64,000 nucleotides of DNA. It comes from 13-2-20CM-66-19 sp963824395 (GTDB lineage: Bacteria > Pseudomonadota > Gammaproteobacteria > Steroidobacterales > Steroidobacteraceae). The translations under genes were made by a program, and so were the position numbers. Shown one piece after another: positions 49,087-58,262 of this stretch; positions within the stretch are counted from its first letter, which is position 1, and each line of letters begins with the position of its first letter. Under the pieces are notes generated by a model. It saw only the letters and a list, made by a program, of their open reading frames with translations. It searched no databases and was not told where the DNA came from. The DNA lies in contig CAWGPF010000001.1 of assembly GCA_963824395.1 (NCBI GenBank), positions 930,001 to 994,000 of the forward strand, given 5' to 3'.

Positions 49087-50847
49087 ATGCCTCCAGTCGC
49101 GAAATCAGGGACGTCGGTGCTGTCGTGGCACGTGGCGCTGGCGTTGCTGCTCGTGCTGCTGTGCATGCAGTCATCATCCGCCGCCCCGGTCCCGCGGGCC
49201 GCCGCGGAGCCCTGGTGGAAATACGCGGTGATCTACGAGATCTATCCGCGCAGCTTCCAGGATTCCAACGGCGATGGCGTCGGCGACCTGAATGGCATCA
49301 CCAGGCGCCTCGACTATCTGGAGTCTCTCGGCGTGGACGCCATCTGGCTGGCGCCGTTCTTTCCCTCGCCCCATGTCGACTTCGGTTACGACGTCAGCGA
49401 CTACGAAAACGTCGACCCACAGTACGGGACGCTGGCGGATTTCGACCGGCTGCTCGCCGAGGCACAGCGGCGCAACATCCGCGTCGTGATCGACATGGTG
49501 CTCAACCATACCTCCGATCAGCATCCGTGGTTTATCGACGCCACGCGTTCGCGCCGCTCGGCGGCGCACGATTTCTATATCTGGAGCAACGGGCTGCCCG
49601 ACACCGCACGCCGACACCGACCACCCAACAACTGGGTAAGCGTCTTTGGCGGCTCGGCCTGGGAGTACGTTCCGGGCATCGATCAGTTCTACTATCACCG
49701 TTTCTACCGCCAGCAGCCGGACCTGAACTGGCGCAACCCGCACGTCGAGCGTGCCATGTTCGACGTGATGCGCTACTGGTTGGATCGCGGGGTCGCCGGC
49801 TTCAGACTCGACGCCATTACCGCGCTCTACAAGGATCCGCGGCTGCGCAGCGCGCCGCCACTTGGTGGGCGCAGCGCGCAGGGGGATCCGCTGCTGAGCG
49901 ACGTCCACACCAACAACCTCCCCGAAGTGCACGCGCTGCTGCGGCGCATGCGCGCCATGATCGATCACTATCCGGGCGAGCGCGTACTGATCGGCGAGAC
50001 CTACGTGAAGAGCACGGCCCAGCTGAGCAGCTGGTACGGCGGGGCCCGACACGACGAGCTGCAGCTGCCGATGGATACAGCGTTTGCCTTCGGTACGCGC
50101 CTCGATGCCCGCGAGTTCCGGCGCCGCCTGACCGAGGCCGCCACCGGCCTGCAGGGCTCGCAACCGCTGCTGCTGTTCGACAACCATGACAACGTGCGCA
50201 GCTGGGACCGCTTCGGCGACGGCGTGCACAACCTTGAGATCGCCAAGATACTCGCGACGCTGCTTTTGACCTCGCACGCGGCGACCCTGCTGTATCAGGG
50301 CGAGGAGATTGGCGAGGCTACCGGGACGCCTTTGCGGGTTGAGGAGGTGCGCGACCCGATCGGCATCACCGGCTGGCCGAAGGAGAAAGGCCGCGATGGT
50401 GAGCGCACGCCGATGCAGTGGGACGCTACAGCCCAGGCGGGCTTCACCGCGAGCGAACACCCCTGGCTCCCGGTTGCCGCGAACTTCCGCGAGGTCAACG
50501 TCAAGGCGCAGCTCGCGGACGCCGAGTCACTGCTGAGCTGGCACAAGAAGCTCATCGCGCTGCGGCGCGGCGACCCGGCACTGCGCACGGGGCGCCTGGT
50601 GATGCTCGATTCCAGCAACGGGCGGGTGCTGACTTACGCGCGCATCACGACCGAGGGCTCCGGCATCCTCGTGTGCCTGAACATGGCGGCGCAGGCGCAG
50701 GCCGTAACGCTTAACGGCGTGGCTGCGGGTTTTGCCGGCAACCACTTGCGCACACTGCTCTCAAGCCCCGGAGAAATCGACATCGCCGTGCCCGGCACGC
50801 GCCTCACGCTGCCCCCCTACGGTGCCTGGATCGGGGCGGTCGAATAG
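49087..50847 (+). CDS. Secreted GH13 alpha-glucosidase
   Basis: 586 residues with signal peptide (VALALLLVLLCMQSSSAAP). The GH13 TIM barrel has YEIYPRSFQDSNGDGVGDL, region I DMVLNH, region II GFRLDAI with nucleophile Asp242, region III GETYV with acid Glu303, and region IV DNHDN with Asp367. QYGTLADFD and the C-terminal beta-domain fit oligo-1,6-/alpha-glucosidase rather than amylase. It should act in the periplasm or outside on short alpha-glucosides such as maltose, isomaltose or sucrose. It has no transporter or sugar regulator beside it. It precedes the NHEJ genes by 9 bp without obvious functional connection. Confidence 0.92.
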   Translation: MPPVAKSGTSVLSWHVALALLLVLLCMQSSSAAPVPRAAAEPWWKYAVIYEIYPRSFQDSNGDGVGDLNGITRRLDYLESLGVDAIWLAPFFPSPHVDFGYDVSDYENVDPQYGTLADFDRLLAEAQRRNIRVVIDMVLNHTSDQHPWFIDATRSRRSAAHDFYIWSNGLPDTARRHRPPNNWVSVFGGSAWEYVPGIDQFYYHRFYRQQPDLNWRNPHVERAMFDVMRYWLDRGVAGFRLDAITALYKDPRLRSAPPLGGRSAQGDPLLSDVHTNNLPEVHALLRRMRAMIDHYPGERVLIGETYVKSTAQLSSWYGGARHDELQLPMDTAFAFGTRLDAREFRRRLTEAATGLQGSQPLLLFDNHDNVRSWDRFGDGVHNLEIAKILATLLLTSHAATLLYQGEEIGEATGTPLRVEEVRDPIGITGWPKEKGRDGERTPMQWDATAQAGFTASEHPWLPVAANFREVNVKAQLADAESLLSWHKKLIALRRGDPALRTGRLVMLDSSNGRVLTYARITTEGSGILVCLNMAAQAQAVTLNGVAAGFAGNHLRTLLSSPGEIDIAVPGTRLTLPPYGAWIGAVE

Positions 50848-50856
50848 GCCCTTGAC

Positions 50857-51552
50857 GTGGCGGACCCAGCCGCAAGCGCGGACCCCGCGCAGCCCGTGAC
50901 ACTCGTTCTCGGACCCGAGCTGCAGGTGTCGGGACTATGGCTGCTGCCAAGCGGCGCGCGCGCCTGCTATGTGCTCGCGCATGGCGCCGGTGCCGGCATG
51001 CGTCACCCCTTCATGCGGGACGCCGCGCGCACGCTCGCCGCGCACGGCATCGCTACGCTGCGCTTCGAGTTTCCTTACCTGGAGCGTGGTGCACGCCGAC
51101 CGGACCCGCCGTCTGTGTGCCACGCGTGCGTACGCGCCGCGGTCCTGAGGGCCCGCGAGCTCGCCCCGGCCCTGCCGTTGTTTGCCGGCGGGCGCTCCTT
51201 TGGCGGCCGCATGAGCTCGCAGGCGCAGGCACAGGCGCCGCTGCCCGGGGTGCGCGGCCTCGTATTCCTCGGCTTTCCGCTGCATGCGGCCGGCAAGCCC
51301 GGTGTTGAGCGGGCCGCACACCTGCGCACGGTGCGCATCCCGATGCTGTTCGTGCAGGGCACGCACGATGCGCTCGCCGAGCGCGCCCTGATGCTGCAGG
51401 TGCTGGAGGAGCTCGGGGCGCGCGCCAGCGTCACCTGGGTTGCCGATGCGGACCACTCCTTTCACGTGCCGGCGCGCACCGGCAGGCGCGATGAGGCGGT
51501 CCGGGAAGCCCTGCTGGCCGCGGCAGCCGCGTGGATGCACCGCCATGAGTAA
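50857..51552 (+). CDS. Alpha/beta hydrolase (KANL3/TEX30-like)
   Basis: 231 residues. AHGAGAGMRHPFM is the oxyanion region typical of the KANL3/Tex30 family, GGRSFGGRMSS has the nucleophile Ser, GTHDALA the Asp and ADHSFHV the His. The natural substrate is unknown. GTG start. It overlaps the ligD start by 8 bp, so it is translated with ligD. Homologues of this family are often seen near repair genes, but that may be chance here. Confidence 0.85.
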   Translation: MADPAASADPAQPVTLVLGPELQVSGLWLLPSGARACYVLAHGAGAGMRHPFMRDAARTLAAHGIATLRFEFPYLERGARRPDPPSVCHACVRAAVLRARELAPALPLFAGGRSFGGRMSSQAQAQAPLPGVRGLVFLGFPLHAAGKPGVERAAHLRTVRIPMLFVQGTHDALAERALMLQVLEELGARASVTWVADADHSFHVPARTGRRDEAVREALLAAAAAWMHRHE

Positions 51553-54292
51553 GGAGCCCCTGCAGCGCTACGCATCCAAGCGCACCTTTGCCCGCACACC
51601 CGAGCCGCCGCCGACCCACCCGGTGGAGCGCGCAGGTCCGCTGCTGTTTGTCGTGCAGAAGCATGCCGCACGCGCGCTGCATTATGACTTTCGGCTCGAG
51701 CTCGACGGGGTGCTCAAGTCCTGGGCGGTACCCAAGGGACCCTCGAGTGACCCGGGGGACAAACGCATGGCGGTCGAGGTCGAGGACCATCCCTTCGCCT
51801 ACGGCTCCTTTGAGGGCGTCATTCCGGCGAAGCAGTACGGCGCCGGCAACGTGATCGTGTGGGACTGTGGCGTTTACTCCCCGGATGAGGGTGGCCGCTA
51901 CGCCTTCGACGACCGCCACGCGGCGCAGACCCGGGTGCGCGCCGAGCTCGCGGCGGGCAAGTTGAGCTTCTTCCTGTGCGGCGAGAAGCTCAAAGGCTCC
52001 TACACTCTCGTGCGCACCGCGCAGACGAAACAGTGGCTGCTGATCAAGCACAAGGACCGCTTCGCGCACGCCAATGATCTCCTCGCCCGTCACCGGTCTG
52101 TGCTCTCGCAAGCGAGCCTGGACGAGGTGGCGCCGCTCCACGTGAGCCAGCGGCTGCCGGCGGCGCGCCTGGCACCAGCAGGGCCGGCGGAAGTGATGCC
52201 AAAGAAGCTGCTGCCGATGCTCGCCGAAGTCGGCACCCTGGCCGCGGCGGATCCCGCGTGGCGTTACGAGCCCAAGCTCGATGGCTACCGCGTCATCGCC
52301 TGGCTCGAGCATGCGGCGGTGAGGCTGAGCTCACGCCGTGGCCTGGACCTGACCGGATTCTTTCCCGAGCTGAGCGCGGATCTGGCGTCGCACCCCGCAG
52401 GCACCCTGATGCTCGACGGGGAGATCGTGGCGCTGGACTCATCCGGGCGCCCCTCATTCAACGCCCTGCAGAACCGGGCGCAGCTGAAGTCCGCCGCGGA
52501 AATCGCCGCGGCGCAGCGCAGCACGCCGGTCGTGCTGGTGTGCTTTGACCTGCTGCACGTTGCCGGCATGAATCTGCGCCAGGCGGTCTACGCCGACAGA
52601 CACCGCTACCTGGCGCAGTGTCTGCTGCCTGCCGCACATGTGCAGCTGATGCACTCCACCTCGAATGCGCAGGAGCTCTACGATGCGGCACTCGCCCTGG
52701 GATTCGAAGGCATCATCGCCAAGCGGCTCGACAGCACCTACCAGGCCGGGAGGCGCTCGCGCGCCTGGCTCAAGATCAAGTCCTCGCAGTCCGCCGAGTT
52801 CGTCATCGGCGGCTACACGCGCGGCAAAGGCGCCCGCGACACGCTCGGAGCGCTGCTGCTCGGCTACTACGAGGGCGAGGCGCTGCGCTATGCGGGGCAC
52901 GTGGGCTCGGGACTCGAAGAGGCGAGCATCGCCGAGTTTCTCCGGCGCGCGGCGCGCCTCGAGCGCAAGAACCCGCCCTTCGCCGAACCGCCACCGCTGC
53001 ACCGGCCGACGACGTGGCTCAAGCCGCAACTGGTGGCCGAGGTCACCTACAGCGAATGGACGCCCGCAGGCGCGCTGCGGGCGCCGGTGTTTCTGCGTCT
53101 GCGCGATGACGTGGCGGCGGGCAGCATCGTGAAGCGCAGCCAGGCAGCCGCTGCGGCCCAGCCGGCTGCGAAACGTGGCCGGCGCGCTGCGGCAGCGTCA
53201 GCGCTGCGCGCGCCGGGGCCCGACGGCGCCGAGGTCGTGGCGCAGCTGCAAGCCTCCGCCAGGAACCTGGAGCTGCGCGTGGACGGGGCGCGTATCAAGC
53301 TGACGAACCTCGATCGCATCTACTGGCCGGCGCAGCCGAAGCTGCGGCGCGAGGCCATCACCAAGCGCGACCTGCTGACCTACCTGGCGCGCGTGGCGCG
53401 CTACATGCTGCCGCATCTCGCCGACCGCCCGCTCACCATGATCCGCATGCCCGAGGGCATCAACGGTGAGCGCTTCTTTCAGAAACACTGGGCGCAGTCG
53501 CTGCCGGACTTCGTCGAGTCGGTCACGGTGTTTTCCGAGACCAAGGATGAGCGGCACCGCTATCTGCTCGCCAACAACCTCCCCACGCTCCTGTGGCTCG
53601 GGCAGGTGGGGACGCTTGAGTTTCACGTGTGGCACTCGCGCGCCTCGCTCCTGCCGGAGGCCGCCGGCGCGAGCACCGACTATGCCGGCTCGCTGGCGGC
53701 CCTCGAGGCCTCGATCCTCAACTATCCGGACTACCTGGTGTTCGACATTGACCCTTACATCTACTCCGGCAAGGAGGCCAAGGGTGCGGAGCCTGAGCTC
53801 AGCAGGCGCGGCTTTGCGGTGGGCAAGCGCGTCGCGTTCTGGCTGCGCGACCTGCTGCAGCAGATGTCGCTGCAGGCGGTGGTGAAGACCTCGGGCAAGA
53901 CCGGCCTGCACGTGTTCGTACCCATCGAACGCACCGTTACCTTCGATGAGGCACGGCACATCTGTGAGACGGTGGGGCGCCATGTGATGCGCGAGCATCC
54001 GCGGGAGATCACCATGGAGTGGGCCGTGGAGAAGCGCACCGACAAGATTTTCATCGACTACAACATGAACGTGCGGGGCAAGACGCTGAACGTCGCCTAT
54101 TCCCCCCGGGGGGTCCCCGGGGCCCCGGTATCGATGCCCCTGACGTGGGAGGAGCTCGAGGCAGCCGAGCCTATGGACTTTACAATCAAGGACGTACCGT
54201 CGCGGTTGGAAAAGGCCGGCGACCGGTGGCATGATGTACTTGAGATAAAACAGAGCCTTACGAAGGCTTTCGGCGTCGCTCGTGAGAAGTAA
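51545..54292 (+). CDS. ligD: NHEJ ATP-dependent DNA ligase LigD
   Basis: 915 residues, the multifunctional enzyme of bacterial non-homologous end joining. Order is PE-LIG-POL, as in Pseudomonas: 3'-phosphoesterase (~30-180) with HAARALHYDFRLEL, ATP-dependent ligase (~220-530) with active-site Lys244 in EPKLDGYRV, an Ala/Arg linker (~530-575), and an AEP-type polymerase (~580-880) with the metal-binding DID pair (Asp734, Asp736). It processes and seals double-strand breaks with Ku. Start ATG overlaps the hydrolase stop region; ku follows 18 bp downstream. Confidence 0.97.
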   Translation: MSKEPLQRYASKRTFARTPEPPPTHPVERAGPLLFVVQKHAARALHYDFRLELDGVLKSWAVPKGPSSDPGDKRMAVEVEDHPFAYGSFEGVIPAKQYGAGNVIVWDCGVYSPDEGGRYAFDDRHAAQTRVRAELAAGKLSFFLCGEKLKGSYTLVRTAQTKQWLLIKHKDRFAHANDLLARHRSVLSQASLDEVAPLHVSQRLPAARLAPAGPAEVMPKKLLPMLAEVGTLAAADPAWRYEPKLDGYRVIAWLEHAAVRLSSRRGLDLTGFFPELSADLASHPAGTLMLDGEIVALDSSGRPSFNALQNRAQLKSAAEIAAAQRSTPVVLVCFDLLHVAGMNLRQAVYADRHRYLAQCLLPAAHVQLMHSTSNAQELYDAALALGFEGIIAKRLDSTYQAGRRSRAWLKIKSSQSAEFVIGGYTRGKGARDTLGALLLGYYEGEALRYAGHVGSGLEEASIAEFLRRAARLERKNPPFAEPPPLHRPTTWLKPQLVAEVTYSEWTPAGALRAPVFLRLRDDVAAGSIVKRSQAAAAAQPAAKRGRRAAAASALRAPGPDGAEVVAQLQASARNLELRVDGARIKLTNLDRIYWPAQPKLRREAITKRDLLTYLARVARYMLPHLADRPLTMIRMPEGINGERFFQKHWAQSLPDFVESVTVFSETKDERHRYLLANNLPTLLWLGQVGTLEFHVWHSRASLLPEAAGASTDYAGSLAALEASILNYPDYLVFDIDPYIYSGKEAKGAEPELSRRGFAVGKRVAFWLRDLLQQMSLQAVVKTSGKTGLHVFVPIERTVTFDEARHICETVGRHVMREHPREITMEWAVEKRTDKIFIDYNMNVRGKTLNVAYSPRGVPGAPVSMPLTWEELEAAEPMDFTIKDVPSRLEKAGDRWHDVLEIKQSLTKAFGVAREK

Positions 54293-54310
54293 TCCAGGAT
54301 AGGTGCATTC

Positions 54311-55189
54311 ATGGCCGCACGTTCCATCGGGTCCCTGACGGTGTCATTCGGGCTGGTAGCCATCCCGGTGAAGCTCTACACGGCAACGCAGTCGGCGAAT
54401 GCCATCTCCTTCAATCTGCTGCACAAGACCTGCGGGTCGCGTCTGCGCCAGCAGTACCTCTGCCAGAAGGAGGGCGTGGTCGTGGAGCGCGACGAGATGG
54501 TGAAGGGCTACGAGTTCGCCAAGGACCAGTACGTGCGCTTCACTGCGGAGGAGATCAAGGCGCTCGAGGAGGTCGGCAGCCATTCGGTCGATATCTCCGA
54601 GTTCGTGCCCATCGAATCGATCGACCCGGTCTACTTCGATAAGACCTATTACCTGGCACCCGACAAGGGCGCGGCCAAGCCCTACGGCCTGTTGGTCGAG
54701 GCGCTCAAGCAGTCCAAGCGTTGCGGCGTGGGCCACTGGGCGGCACGCGGCAAAGGCTACATCGTCATCCTGCGCCCGATCGGCGAGGTGCTCGCCATGC
54801 AGCAGCTGCACTTCGCAGCCGACGTGAAGAGCGCCGCGGAGATCGACGTGCCGAAGCCGGAGGTCAAGCCTGCGGAACTGAAACTCGCCCAGCAGCTGAT
54901 CGATCAGCAGACGCAGCCGAAGTACGACGCGCAGGCCTACAAGGATGACGTGCGCGGGCGTATCGAGGCCGCAGTGCAGAAGAAGGTCGAAGGCCAGGAA
55001 ATCTCGGTCGCGGAGGAGGCTCCGCCCGGCGAGGGCAAGGTCATCGACCTGATGGACGCCCTGCGCGCGAGTCTCGAGAAGAGCGAGAAGGCACAGGCGC
55101 AGGTCAGCCGTTTAGGTCCCCGCAAGGCACCCAAGCGCGTCGAGGAACCCGCCAAGGTCGCGCGCAAGGCGAGCAAGCGCAACGCCTAG
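54311..55189 (+). CDS. ku: DNA end-binding protein Ku
   Basis: 292 residues. The bacterial Ku core (~1-250) has MAARSIGSLTVSFGLV, ISFNLLHKTCGSRLRQQYLC split near the Cys pair, YYLAPDK and KPYGLLVEAL. It ends in a Lys/Arg-rich tail (GPRKAPKRVEEPAKVARKASKRNA, ~269-292), which in other species aids DNA bridging and LigD recruitment. It binds double-strand ends as a homodimer and recruits LigD. Same-strand operon with ligD. Confidence 0.97.
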   Translation: MAARSIGSLTVSFGLVAIPVKLYTATQSANAISFNLLHKTCGSRLRQQYLCQKEGVVVERDEMVKGYEFAKDQYVRFTAEEIKALEEVGSHSVDISEFVPIESIDPVYFDKTYYLAPDKGAAKPYGLLVEALKQSKRCGVGHWAARGKGYIVILRPIGEVLAMQQLHFAADVKSAAEIDVPKPEVKPAELKLAQQLIDQQTQPKYDAQAYKDDVRGRIEAAVQKKVEGQEISVAEEAPPGEGKVIDLMDALRASLEKSEKAQAQVSRLGPRKAPKRVEEPAKVARKASKRNA

Positions 55190-55216
55190 GCGTATACGGG
55201 ACCGTCGCGAGGCCAG

Positions 55217-56044
55217 GTGCGTTCCTACAGCGTGCGGGACGTCGAGCGGGTGCTCGAGCTGTCACCCGCCACCACACGCAGCCTGATCCGCGCCGGATTC
55301 GTCAGCCCCGAACGTGGCCCGCGGCGCGAGTTCCGCTTCTCCTTTCAGGATCTCATCGTGCTGCGCACCGCGCGGGCGCTCATGCAGGCGAAAGTGCCGC
55401 CCAAGCGCATCCGCCGCTCGCTCGAGAGCCTGCGGCGCGAGCTTCCCGAGGCCGTGCCGCTCTCCGGGCTCGCCATCAGTGCCGTCGGCGACCACGTAGT
55501 CGTGCGCGAAGGCGATGCGCGCTGGCAGGCTGAGAGCGGCCAGTACGTGCTCGGACTGGACGTGACGCTCGAGAACGGCGTGCTGCACGTGGTGGAGCAC
55601 AAGGACACCAGCGCCGCCCCGGCGAGCACCGCCGAGGACTGGTTCACGAAGGGACTGGCGCTCGAGGGCTCCGATGTCGAGGGGGCGCTCGCAGCCTACG
55701 CCCGCGCCGTGGCCGCCGAGCCCGACAACGTCGCAGCCTGGACCAACTGGGGACGGCTGCTGCACGAGGAGGGGCGCACCGAGGAAGCCGCGCGGGTGTA
55801 CCAACAGGCACTGCAGCGCGCCGGGCCGGATTCGCTGCTGCTCTTCAACCAGGGCGTGCTGCTTGAGGACCTCGGGGATGCGGGCGCCGCGTTGCAGGCG
55901 TACCAGGGCGCGCTCGAGGAAGATCCGGAGTTCGCCGACTGCCACTACAACCTCGCGCGCCTCTACGAGTCCCTCGGCAAGCCGCAGCACGCCATCCGCC
56001 ACCTGGGGCAGTACCGGCGCCTGGTGAGCCACGAGAGTCGCTGA
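55217..56044 (+). CDS. MerR-type HTH fused to TPR repeats
   Basis: 275 residues. An N-terminal MerR-like winged helix (YSVRDVERVLELSPATTRSLIRAGFV, then FRFSFQDLIVLRTARALM, ~3-75) is joined through a middle domain (~80-130) to three or four TPR units (AEDWFTKGLALEGSDVEGALAAYARAV, NVAAWTNWGRLLHEEGRTEEA, DSLLLFNQGVLLEDLGDAGAA and FADCHYNLARLYESLGKPQ). A DNA-binding plus protein-interaction layout suggests a regulator or scaffold. It follows ku by 27 bp, so it may regulate or partner NHEJ. GTG start. Confidence 0.82.
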   Translation: MRSYSVRDVERVLELSPATTRSLIRAGFVSPERGPRREFRFSFQDLIVLRTARALMQAKVPPKRIRRSLESLRRELPEAVPLSGLAISAVGDHVVVREGDARWQAESGQYVLGLDVTLENGVLHVVEHKDTSAAPASTAEDWFTKGLALEGSDVEGALAAYARAVAAEPDNVAAWTNWGRLLHEEGRTEEAARVYQQALQRAGPDSLLLFNQGVLLEDLGDAGAALQAYQGALEEDPEFADCHYNLARLYESLGKPQHAIRHLGQYRRLVSHESR

Positions 56045-56055
56045 GCGCTGCGCCC

Positions 56056-56766
56056 ATGAAGCTGTGGGTCGGCACCTCCGGTTACAACTACCCTGAGTGG
56101 AAGGGTACTTTCTATCCGCAGAAGATGCCGGCGGCGAAGATGTTGCCTTACTACGCGCAGCACTTCGCAAGCGTCGAGATCAACTACACCTTCTACCGCA
56201 CGCCGAACGAGAAGATCCTTGCCGGCTGGAGCGCCGAGACGCCTGAGAACTTCAAACTGACCCTTAAGGCTCCCAAGCGTCTCACCCACATCGCAAGACT
56301 GCGCGACTGCGGCGAGCTGCTGGCTTACTTCCTCAAGACCGCCGCGACCCTCGGACCGAAGCTCGGGGCCATCCTCTTCCAGCTGCCCCCTTACTTCCGC
56401 AAAGACCTGGAAGTGCTCGATGGATTCCTGAAGCTGCTGCCCGAGGGCAGCTGCGCCGCGTTCGAATTCCGGCATGCCTCGTGGATCGACCCGGAAGTGT
56501 TCGCGCGGCTGCGCGCCAGGGATCTTGCCCTGTGCGTGGCCGACAGCGAGAAGTTCTCGACCCCGGTGGAAATCACCGCTCGCTACGCCTACTTCCGCCT
56601 GCGTGACGAGGGTTATCGGCCCGAGGATCTGGTGCGCTGGGCGCAGGTGATCCGCGAACGGGCCGCCTGGTGCAGCGACGTCTTCGTGTATTTCAAGCAC
56701 GAAGAATCCGGCACCGGGCCGCAGTTCGCGAAGCTCCTCCTCGAGGCTCTCGATACGGCAGCCTAG
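56056..56766 (+). CDS. DUF72 (YecE-like) protein
   Basis: 236 residues with the DUF72 TIM-barrel pattern: VGTSGYNYPEWKGTFYPQ, FASVEINYTFYRTP, FKLTLKAPKRLTH and GAILFQLPPYFRKD, ending in VFVYFKHEESGTGPQFA. DUF72 is widespread and its reaction is unknown, though its distribution links it to repair or nucleic-acid processes in some genomes. It lies 11 bp after the MerR-TPR gene and ends the plus-strand NHEJ run. Confidence 0.9.
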   Translation: MKLWVGTSGYNYPEWKGTFYPQKMPAAKMLPYYAQHFASVEINYTFYRTPNEKILAGWSAETPENFKLTLKAPKRLTHIARLRDCGELLAYFLKTAATLGPKLGAILFQLPPYFRKDLEVLDGFLKLLPEGSCAAFEFRHASWIDPEVFARLRARDLALCVADSEKFSTPVEITARYAYFRLRDEGYRPEDLVRWAQVIRERAAWCSDVFVYFKHEESGTGPQFAKLLLEALDTAA

Positions 56767-56861
56767 CCCCGGCCTGCATCAAACCGGCCGCGCCGTGCAC
56801 CTATCACGTTAGGGTCAGCGTCTGGGTTAGCCCGATACGAGGCGCGCCGCCACGGGCCCGG

Positions 56862-57983
56862 CTACACACTCCAGATCTGGCCAAAGACGCGCGCGAAGTT
56901 ACCCCCGAGGATTTTCTCGGTGGCTTGCGCCGAATAACCGCGCTGCAGCAGCTGATCGGCCACCAGTTCCAGCTTGCGGGGAAAATTCATGCCCTCGACA
57001 TAGGTGGGCCGGTCCTCCTCCGGTGCCGAGAGGCCCGCCTGCTTGCGCTCGTCCAGCTGTTTCTGGAATTCCGCCATCCCCGCGGCGCTCGTATCGAAGG
57101 GCTCGATACCGACGTCACTGCCGATACCGACGTGGTCCTCGCCGGCGACTTTCAGGACGTGCTCGAGGTGGGCGAGGTAGTCGGAGACGTTCGGCTGGTG
57201 GGGCGAGGCGGTGAGATAGGGCAGATCGAAAATCCCGATTACCCCGCCCCTGGCGGCCAGTGCGCGCAGCTGCGCGTCGCTCTTGAGGCGCGGGTGCGCG
57301 TGCACGGCCGCCGCGCCCGTGTGGGTCATGATGGGGGGCTGGGATGAGAGCTCCAGCACGTCTGCGGTCGTGGCAGCGTTGGCGTGACTTAAGTCGATGG
57401 CGATGCCGAGCCGGTTCATCTCCTGCACGGCCTCGCGCCCGAGGGCAGTCAGGCCGCCCCCGTCCGGCTCCATGACCCCGGCCGCGAACGGTGAGCGGCG
57501 GTTATAGGACAGCTGCATCACGCGCACGCCGAGATTACGGAACACCTCGAAATTCTGGATTTTGCCCCCGAACATCTCGGCGCTTTCGAAGGACAGGATG
57601 ATGCCCAGCTGCCCGGAGTGCTTGGCACGCATGAGGTCCGCGGGCACGCGCACCTGCGTGAAGTATTGCGGATGCACTTCGATCAGGCGCAGCACCTGTG
57701 CGATCTCCGTCACGGTATCGGCGAAATTCGCGTTGATGCCGCCGAGTGAAAGCTTGACCACATTGACGCCGCTGTTGCGTACCAGGTCGAGATCCGCCTG
57801 GGCCATCGGCAGCTTCTCCGGCAGCGGCGGCGCGGAGTTGCAGTCGAGGATCAGCGCGCGGCGGTAGAGCGCCTGCGCCTGCCGGCTCACCTTGGGTGAG
57901 GACGGCTCCGCCCGGGCAGCGCCCGGTGCCAACCATGCCCCGGAGGTGAGCAGCACGGCTGCGGAGAATTCGCGGCGGTTCAT
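56862..57983 (-). CDS. M19 membrane dipeptidase-like protein, altered metal site
   Basis: 373 residues. The N-terminus is a twin-Arg-like signal (NRREFSAAVLL, then GAARA). The barrel keeps Glu133 (ILSFESAE), His200 (IDLSHANAA), His221 (MTHTGA) and Asp290 (GIGSD). The first metal motif, usually D-G-H-x-D, reads LDCNSAP (46-52), so the His and second Asp that bind the alpha metal are lost. The protein may be mononuclear, have changed substrate, or have lost activity. Family members cleave dipeptides, often with D residues, at the cell surface. Converges with DUF72. Confidence 0.85.
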   Translation of the reverse strand: MNRREFSAAVLLTSGAWLAPGAARAEPSSPKVSRQAQALYRRALILDCNSAPPLPEKLPMAQADLDLVRNSGVNVVKLSLGGINANFADTVTEIAQVLRLIEVHPQYFTQVRVPADLMRAKHSGQLGIILSFESAEMFGGKIQNFEVFRNLGVRVMQLSYNRRSPFAAGVMEPDGGGLTALGREAVQEMNRLGIAIDLSHANAATTADVLELSSQPPIMTHTGAAAVHAHPRLKSDAQLRALAARGGVIGIFDLPYLTASPHQPNVSDYLAHLEHVLKVAGEDHVGIGSDVGIEPFDTSAAGMAEFQKQLDERKQAGLSAPEEDRPTYVEGMNFPRKLELVADQLLQRGYSAQATEKILGGNFARVFGQIWSV

Positions 57984-57998
57984 GCCACCCGCCGCAGA

Positions 57999-58262
57999 TT
58001 ACAGCCGCAGCCAGCGCGGCCTGCTGGCCACGGCGAGCAGCTCGAAGCGAGCTCCGCCGGCGAGCGCGCCGGCTCCGATGAAGCCGGGAGCGGCGTACCG
58101 TGTGTGGAAGTAGGTGCTGTATATGGCATCGAAATCCCCGTTCCTGGTGTCATGCGTGGAAATTACCGTTACCGACACCAGATCGTCCATACGCATGTCC
58201 GCCCGCGCCACCGTGCGGGCTACGGTATCCATCAGCAGGCGCGCTTCGGCGGCGCCGGCGTA
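57999..58262 (-). pseudogene. C-terminal remnant of a RidA/YjgF-family protein
   Basis: This stretch encodes EARLLMDTVARTVARADM, MDDLVSVTVISTHD and YSTYF..P, matching the second half of RidA (imine/enamine deaminase) proteins. The first ~45-50 residues expected, including the N-terminal strands, are missing. On its 5' side the frame meets a TAG stop at 58263-58265 that is also the stop of the upstream membrane-protein gene, in the same reading frame. A start ATG exists at 58232, but a protein from there would lack half the fold. Deletion of the 5' part is the simplest reading. Confidence 0.6.
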
